From: PoT sp049331405
GTDB taxonomy: Bacteria > Planctomycetota > Planctomycetia > Isosphaerales > Isosphaeraceae
Direction: 5' to 3'
NCBI RefSeq assembly: GCF_049331405.1
Contig: NZ_CP186278.1
Span: 1 to 30,048 of the forward strand
DNA length: 30,048 bases
Position 1 is the first letter of the stretch, and every line of letters begins with the position of its first letter. The notes under the pieces were generated by a model. The model did no database searches. It saw nothing but the letters and a program-made list of their open reading frames with translations, and was not told the origin of the DNA. This document shows positions 25,373-30,048 of this stretch, in pieces. The translations under genes were made by a program, and so were the position numbers.

Positions 25373-25416
25373 GCTGAGGAGTCTAGGGGCCACAAGCATC
25401 GGGAGGAGCACACGCG

Positions 25417-26370
25417 ATGAACGAGCAATCCATGACGACGGTGGAGAAGAAGGAGTTCCTGACTCAGGCCGAGGCCGCGGACCTCCGTCGTCTCGAAGAC
25501 GTGATGGATCGGACGAAGAAGGCCTGGCTCGATTTCGGCGAGGCCATCGCCGTGGTCCGAGACAGGCGGCTCTACCGGGCCACTCATTCGACCTTCGAGG
25601 CCTACTGCGAGGATCGATGGGGCATCTCTCGGATGCGGGCCTATCAGATGATCAGGGCCGTGTCCGTCGTCTCGGATTTGGAAGCAACCGCTAATTGCAC
25701 GACGGGCGGCGTGCCCGCCCCGATGCCCACCAATGAGGTCCAAGCCCGGCCCCTCTCCAGCCTCGATGCCCCACGAAGGCGTGAGGCCTGGGACAAGGCC
25801 GTGGAGATCGCGGGTGGCTCACAGCCCACGGAAAAACAAGTCCGCGAGGCCGTGCAGCAGATCAAGGCCCCCCCGCCAGCGATCCCGGCCCGCGATGAGC
25901 CGGCCGACGTCGCCCGGGGACGCGAGGACGGCATCATCCCCATCGATGCCGAGGTCACGATCGTCGAGGAGGAGGGCGAGGAGCCGACGGCAGGCGAGGG
26001 CTCGCAGGGTGATCGCGAGCTCACCGACGCCGAGTGGCTGGAGACGCTCCCGGCGAGGGCCAACCTCTCGAGCGAGGCCCGGCAGTGGTTCGACGCCGAG
26101 GCGATCGCGTACCGATTCGCCACGCCGCATCGCCGGCAGTATCGCGAGGTGACGCGTCGGGCGATCGTCGCCGCCAAGCGGACCGGCAAGCACCTCGGGC
26201 CCTGGCTCACGATCCACGATCGCTACCTCCGCCAGGCCGATCCCAGCCGCTGGGCCGCCTGCAAGATGTGCCGAGGGACGGGCAAGATGGAGCTCGTCGG
26301 CAAGTGTGCGGCCTGCAAGGGCCATGCGTATCACGTCTCGGGGGTGGATGTGGTCCCGGGAGATGAGTGA
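25417..26370 (+). CDS. LYRxTHSTFE-type protein with C-terminal zinc ribbon
   Basis: This is a 317-residue protein. Residues ~15-85 contain the conserved block RRLYRATHSTFEAYCEDRWG followed by ISRMRAYQMIRA, an HTH-like module that I associate with phage and plasmid proteins, often near ParB-type genes. Residues ~150-200 form an acidic, low-complexity linker. The C-terminal ~120 residues include a helical region and a zinc-ribbon pattern, CKMCRGTGKMELVGKCAACK (about 282-301), with paired CxxC motifs as in DnaJ-type ribbons. The start is ATG 25417 with GGGAGGAG upstream. The next gene (26444) carries a ParB domain and a similar ribbon. The likely role is DNA binding in replication, partition or regulation of a mobile element. 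Confidence 0.6.
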   Translation: MNEQSMTTVEKKEFLTQAEAADLRRLEDVMDRTKKAWLDFGEAIAVVRDRRLYRATHSTFEAYCEDRWGISRMRAYQMIRAVSVVSDLEATANCTTGGVPAPMPTNEVQARPLSSLDAPRRREAWDKAVEIAGGSQPTEKQVREAVQQIKAPPPAIPARDEPADVARGREDGIIPIDAEVTIVEEEGEEPTAGEGSQGDRELTDAEWLETLPARANLSSEARQWFDAEAIAYRFATPHRRQYREVTRRAIVAAKRTGKHLGPWLTIHDRYLRQADPSRWAACKMCRGTGKMELVGKCAACKGHAYHVSGVDVVPGDE

Positions 26371-26443
26371 GCATTCGTCCTGCCGTGCGAGGACACCCGG
26401 CGCGTATCCGGGGAGGGCATGGCCTGGGTTGGGGCTTTGATCC

Positions 26444-27522
26444 ATGATCGCCACCGCAACAGAGATCTCCTACGCGCTCGTCGACCCGAAGTCCTTACGC
26501 GTCGAGCCCCCGTTCTCGACGCTGTTCCCGATCACGCCCGCGATCAAGGCGTCCATCGTCGGGTCGATGCGTGAGCATGGTTACGACCCTTCCAAACCGG
26601 TCAACGTCTGGAAGGGTCATAACCTCCTGATCGACGGCCACACCCGCCGCGAGGCCGCCATCGAGTGCGAGGCCGCGACGATCCCCGTCTGCTACCACGA
26701 GTTCGCCGACGAGGACGCAGCACTTGCTTATGCGATCGCCAACCAGCGTGATCGCCGGAATTTGACAGATGTAGATCTGCTGAGGTTAATCGAGGCCGTT
26801 GATTCAAGGGAGAAGCGAGGCGGAGATCGAGGTAATCAACACACTGGTGGCAAAACCTCAGGTGAGGCTTTGCCAGAAAAGTCCGCTCTACAGACCGCTC
26901 GCATCGTTGGAACATCACGATCAAAGGTCGAAAGGGCCCGCGTGATACTCGATGAGGCTAAGTCGAATCCCACCATCAAAGAGGAGATCCTCTCCGGAAA
27001 GAAGACGATCAATATGGGCTCGCGTCAGGTCCTCGCGGCCCGGGGCAAGACGCACGTCCGCAAGAAGTCTGTTTCCAGCGCGACGCAGGAATTTATGGAG
27101 GGCATGAGGTTGCAGCAGGGGCAGAAAAGAGCGGCCGCGGCTGCCGCCGAGGCTGCTGTATTAGAAGCCTTGGACGAGGTTCTGGCCGAGCCCGAGTTCG
27201 ACGAAGAGGAGTGGCTCGTCTCGTTCCCTATCCGCAAGAAGGTCGTCAAGGCCCGCTTCGACGCAGACGCGTTGATCTATCGCGACGCCGAGCTGCTGCT
27301 GCGAGTGCTCAAATCCCGCGTGCACGCTCGCGTCGGCGTCAAGTCAGACTATGGGCAAACTTTAATGCACAAGGCGATCATCCGCCTCGCGCATGCCGCT
27401 CCGCCGAGTACCTGGTGCCTGTGCACCAAGTGCAACGGTTCGGGCTCCTACACCGGGTCGTCCCCGGGAAAGTCCTCTGCGGGCGGTGCAACGGCTGCGG
27501 CTACACGATCCCTGGCCTCTGA
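26444..27522 (+). CDS. ParB-domain protein with zinc ribbon (single frameshift near the 3' end)
   Basis: This protein should be about 360 residues. Residues ~10-110 form a ParB/Srx-like domain: VNVWKGHNLLIDGHTRREAA contains the DGHxR signature, followed by ALAYAIANQRDRRNLTD. A ParB-type helix-turn-helix region follows (TARIVGTSRSKVERARVI), then a charged linker and a C-terminal CTKC. In the literal frame the end reads as junk and runs to 27625, overlapping the next gene. One base restored near TCCCCGGG (27460-27470) gives GKVLCGRCNGCGYTIPGL and a stop at 27520-27522, completing a CxxC...CxxC ribbon like that of the upstream gene. It probably handles partition or transcription control of the mobile element; ParB-family CTP or nuclease activity was not tested. 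Confidence 0.7.
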
Positions 27523-27537
27523 TCTGGGAGAACATCG

Positions 27538-27834
27538 ATGGTTCCCGGTCCCAAGCTCTATCAGCCATCCCCCCGCGGTCGCATTTACGACATGCTCGAC
27601 GGGCTTGTCGAGCCCGAGCGGATGACGACGGTGACGAGGCCGAGCCTGCCCAGGCGACGGGCCCCCAAGCGGCGTAAATCCAGGGTCCAACCACTGCTCT
27701 CGATGACTGCGGTGGCGCGATTGCTGTGTTCCATGGACGGGTTTCCCAGGCCGGATGCTTCCGTCGGGGATAGCCCTCGCTGGAAGCCCTCCACGATCAA
27801 GAGGTGGATGAACAAGAAGGCCCCGAGGAGGTGA
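27538..27834 (+). CDS. second AlpA-like helix-turn-helix protein
   Basis: This is a 98-residue protein with a basic N-terminal half (RRRAPKRRKSR) and a C-terminal HTH module: LLSMTAVARLLCSMDGFPRP, then GDSPRWKPSTIKRWMNKK. It matches the layout of the protein at 25136 (SVDALAKLL...PRWRASTIDRWIGE), so the two are paralogues. ATG 27538 has GGGAG upstream and follows the restored stop of the ParB-domain gene by 15 bases. It precedes the interrupted LYRxTHSTFE paralogue, so the pair order of the first module is repeated. Confidence 0.6.
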   Translation: MVPGPKLYQPSPRGRIYDMLDGLVEPERMTTVTRPSLPRRRAPKRRKSRVQPLLSMTAVARLLCSMDGFPRPDASVGDSPRWKPSTIKRWMNKKAPRR

Positions 27835-27898
27835 CGACCGTCGGGACATGCATCGTCCAGATTCCACATCCCCGAGACCCACACCCCGAGGAACGATC

Positions 27899-28994
27899 AT
27901 GACTGTCGTCGGCACGAATGAGGAGTGGCGGAATCAGCCCAGCCGGGCCATTGCCAAGCCTTGTGGGGCCAGTCATCCGTCCGCGATGCAGCTCCGCACG
28001 GAGGCGAGGCTATCCCCCGAGGAGGCCGCCGAGCTCGGACGCCTTGAAGTTCTGATCCGGAGTCGCCTCCAATCCAGCCTCGCGGCAGGCAACGCCTTCC
28101 TTGCGATCCGCAACGGGCGGCTTTATCGCGACACGCACTCGACCTTCGAGGATTACTGCGAGGCCCGATGGGGCCTGGGTCGCCAGCAGGTCAATCGGCG
28201 GATCCAGTGGGCCGAGGTCGTGTCCAGTTTGGGACCGTGCGGTCCCGAATCGGATGAGTCGGGTCAGGCGGTGTACTCCTTGGCTCGAACGAGTTCGCCA
28301 ACGCGGACCGACCGCTCGCAACTGGTCGAGGCCGTTGTTCTCTTCTTGTTTATTGGGCGTACTACTTCTTCTCCTTTATTTCTCTTTTGGGATGAAATCA
28401 TATCAACAGCATAAAAGCCAAATCCTCAGGATACCATTACTCTATCAATAGCAAGGGACATTGACTCAAAATAGACAGCAGCATGGATCCAATCTTTAAC
28501 AATTCACAGAAACAGAATGAAGAAGCTCCACGGCAAACCCACTCAGACCTGAACACCATCAACCACGTGCACAGCCAAACGGAAGAACAAACGCTCAAGC
28601 AAGGAACGGCAAAGCCTCTCCAGCAGAGACGTGAGGACTACAAAGGCCACAAGACACAGCCCATTCATCACGAACAGCATGGCAATAATGTTCTGAAGAG
28701 TCAAAAGAGCGACAGAGGATATCCCCACTGCACAAGGATCCTGAGAGTAGCCTGATAGACAAAACAGACGGATAGACGCAGCATCACAGTCCAGAAAAGT
28801 CATTCCACAATGATAGGACTCAAACAAATCTTCCAATCCAACCAGGAGTCAAATCCCGGATCAGGCAATGGAAGAAGGCACGCCTTTCATCGCTCATCGC
28901 CATCGGCAGGCGGTCGCTGGAGAGAGTCCGTCGCGACATTCGGGCCCAATCTCAGGTGCTGGATTCGGGCTTCCCCAGGGCCGCCGGTGCCTGA
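27899..28994 (+). pseudogene. LYRDTHSTFE-type gene interrupted by element copy 4
   Basis: The left part from ATG 27899 encodes ~145 residues with LSPEEAAELGRLE and GRLYRDTHSTFEDYCEARWG, a clear paralogue of the gene at 25417. The element enters after ...RSQLVEA. If exactly 541 bases (28335-28875) are removed, the frame continues as E-ARLSSLIAIGRRSLERVRRD and ends at TGA 28992-28994, giving an intact 184-residue protein with a helical C-terminus. This paralogue lacks the zinc-ribbon half of its relative. As it stands, translation would run into the element and stop at 28414. If the element were removed from RNA, the gene could still work; there is no evidence for that. Confidence 0.7.
28335..28875 (+). 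mobile_element. 541-bp AT-richer element, copy 4
   Basis: I found no difference from the other three copies. The left flank is GAGGCCG and the right flank AGGCACGCC, with no target duplication. It lies inside a coding frame in the same direction. See copy 1 for internal structure. Confidence 0.85.
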
Positions 28995-29084
28995 CCCATC
29001 TCGCCTTGAACAGGACTTCAACACCCAACGCCGAGCGGCGTCCCAGGCCTCGAGCCGGACCGCCGCTCCTCGAGGACGAACACC

Positions 29085-30026
29085 ATGGACATCCAGCCGC
29101 CCGATACGCCCGTGTTCCGGGCCTTCAACGCCGAACTCGAGGCCCGAGGAGGCCGCGAAGCCCAGTTGGACCTGAACGTCCTCTGGGACGCAGCCGGGAG
29201 AGACCAAGGCCGATCGCCCAGCGAGTGGGCCGCCGAATGCAGCCGCAGGGGCCAATCCGTGACGATCGTCGAGGGGCCCAAGGGCGAGGCCCTATGCATC
29301 CGTCGCGACTTCTTCGAGTACGCGCAACACCTGGATCCCGCGATCGAGCTCTTCGCGATCGAGCTCATCGGGCAGAGGCTCCGCGAGAATCCAGGCGAGG
29401 CGATGCTCAAGCTCCCCACCCCCGTCATGGCGTTGGCCGCGGAGGCCGCCATCATCGGCGGGGACGGTGTCTCGCCCGGCGAGGCCAGGCATCGCATCAT
29501 GGGCGACGTCGTCGCCGAGACCGCCGGATTGGGCCCTTGGGAGCAGGAGACTAAGGTCGCCGAGGTCCAGAGGGCCATGGCGGGTTCGGCCCCCGAGTTG
29601 ATCCCGGATCGTGTCGAGGAGGAGGTCCCGACCAAGGCCGAGGACTTGGAGACGGCTCAAAGGCTGATCGGCGATGCCATGCCGCAGATCGCCACCTCCT
29701 TCCGCGAGGAGGCGGGCGACGATGACTCTCGCATCTTCCTCGGCATCATCATCCCGGTCGAATCCTTCGCAGGCCGCTGGGGCACCGTGGCCCTCCTGCT
29801 GGCCGGGAGGGACGAGTCGGACATACCCGAGCTTGGAATGACGGGCCTCATCGAGCTGGAGACGTGGGAGCGGATACTGAAAGCGTACGCCCCCGATCAC
29901 CACGCCGCGACATCCGAGTCACTCCACGAGATGGCCCGGGAGCCGAACAGCTGGACCGTCCTCGTGATCCTCCCCCATCGGATGATGATGGCGAGCGTCC
30001 CCCGGCCCGAGTCCGCTCGAAATTAA
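29085..30026 (+). CDS. KilA-N-like DNA-binding protein with unknown C-terminal region
   Basis: This is a 313-residue protein. Residues ~28-105 fit the KilA-N pattern: LDLNVLWDAAGRDQGRSPSE, then SVTIVEGPKGEALCIRRDFF, then YAQHLDPAIELFAIELIGQR, corresponding to the NATK, W, G-rich strand and LSPEF helix blocks of that phage DNA-binding domain. The remaining ~200 residues are acidic and not recognised; FLGIIIPVESFAGRWGTVAL and SWTVLVILPHRMMMASV look like beta strands. No signal peptide or membrane segment is clear. ATG 29085 has GAGGA about nine bases upstream. It follows the interrupted gene by 90 bases and ends 22 bases before the window edge. The KilA-N call is by eye and moderate. Confidence 0.55.
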   Translation: MDIQPPDTPVFRAFNAELEARGGREAQLDLNVLWDAAGRDQGRSPSEWAAECSRRGQSVTIVEGPKGEALCIRRDFFEYAQHLDPAIELFAIELIGQRLRENPGEAMLKLPTPVMALAAEAAIIGGDGVSPGEARHRIMGDVVAETAGLGPWEQETKVAEVQRAMAGSAPELIPDRVEEEVPTKAEDLETAQRLIGDAMPQIATSFREEAGDDDSRIFLGIIIPVESFAGRWGTVALLLAGRDESDIPELGMTGLIELETWERILKAYAPDHHAATSESLHEMAREPNSWTVLVILPHRMMMASVPRPESARN

Positions 30027-30048
30027 GCGGACCACGGATTGACACCGA

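Noticed and set aside
1..30048. CRISPR arrays, rRNA genes, complete tRNA genes, integrase
   Set aside because: None was seen. The only repeats are the 541-bp elements, the initiator iterons and the inverted repeat at 8733-8854, none with CRISPR-like spacing.

Overview
The window is high-GC DNA that looks planctomycete, probably Isosphaeraceae-like. The main clue is the giant Rhs protein, whose N-terminus carries an arginine-rich stretch followed by VEALEIRQVL, a degenerate form of the planctomycete LEPR-type surface signal. The taxon is inferred from protein style, not from a marker gene. No rRNA or complete tRNA gene was seen. The content is accessory: phage- or plasmid-like replication and DNA-binding genes, a tail tape-measure-like protein, a polymorphic toxin with its immunity gene, a SIR2-STAND defence-type protein, recombinase debris, and four identical copies of a 541-bp AT-richer element.

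Layout. 1-541 is element copy 1, and the window begins on its first base. 651-2643 holds a small unknown gene, a winged-helix replication-initiator-like gene with three tandem palindromic iterons and an AT-rich block inside its own coding sequence (lambda O style), and a small gene split by element copy 2. 2696-4618 is a tape-measure-like protein. 5257-7140 is a lower-GC operon of three overlapping unknown genes, one HEAT-like, closed by a 17-bp perfect terminator hairpin. 7353-8160 has a small protein and a lipoprotein. 8194-8854 is recombination debris: an antisense Ada-like zinc-domain tail, a headless serine recombinase and a three-arm inverted repeat.

9157-17083 (minus strand) is a 2497-residue Rhs toxin (surface signal, Calx-beta-like repeats, proline tract, YD repeats, Rhs core, glycine-zipper segment, Hint protease, ParB-fold toxin tip), followed 13 bases later by its likely immunity gene. 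17084-19018 has no convincing gene. It holds a diverged end of the 541-bp family and two 46-47-base tRNA-like minihelices, one with a near-consensus promoter placed to start transcription at its first base. 19019-22102 (minus) is a SIR2-STAND-TPR-OB protein resembling Avs-type anti-phage proteins.

22371-23769 holds a ribbon-helix-helix-type regulator and a SWIM zinc-finger gene facing away from each other, with strong promoters and a shared operator-like sequence. Copy 3 of the element follows at 23709-24249. 24509-28994 has a frameshifted exported-protein remnant and a duplicated module of AlpA-like HTH gene plus LYRxTHSTFE-type gene, with a ParB-domain gene between. The second LYRxTHSTFE gene is split by copy 4, and removing exactly 541 bases restores its frame. 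The window ends with a KilA-N-like gene.

The most novel signal is the 541-bp element. It has four identical copies, no target duplication, no terminal inverted repeats, no convincing protein, a 3'-terminal hairpin, precise insertion, and a diverged relative in the same window. The tRNA-like minihelices and the in-gene origin come next.
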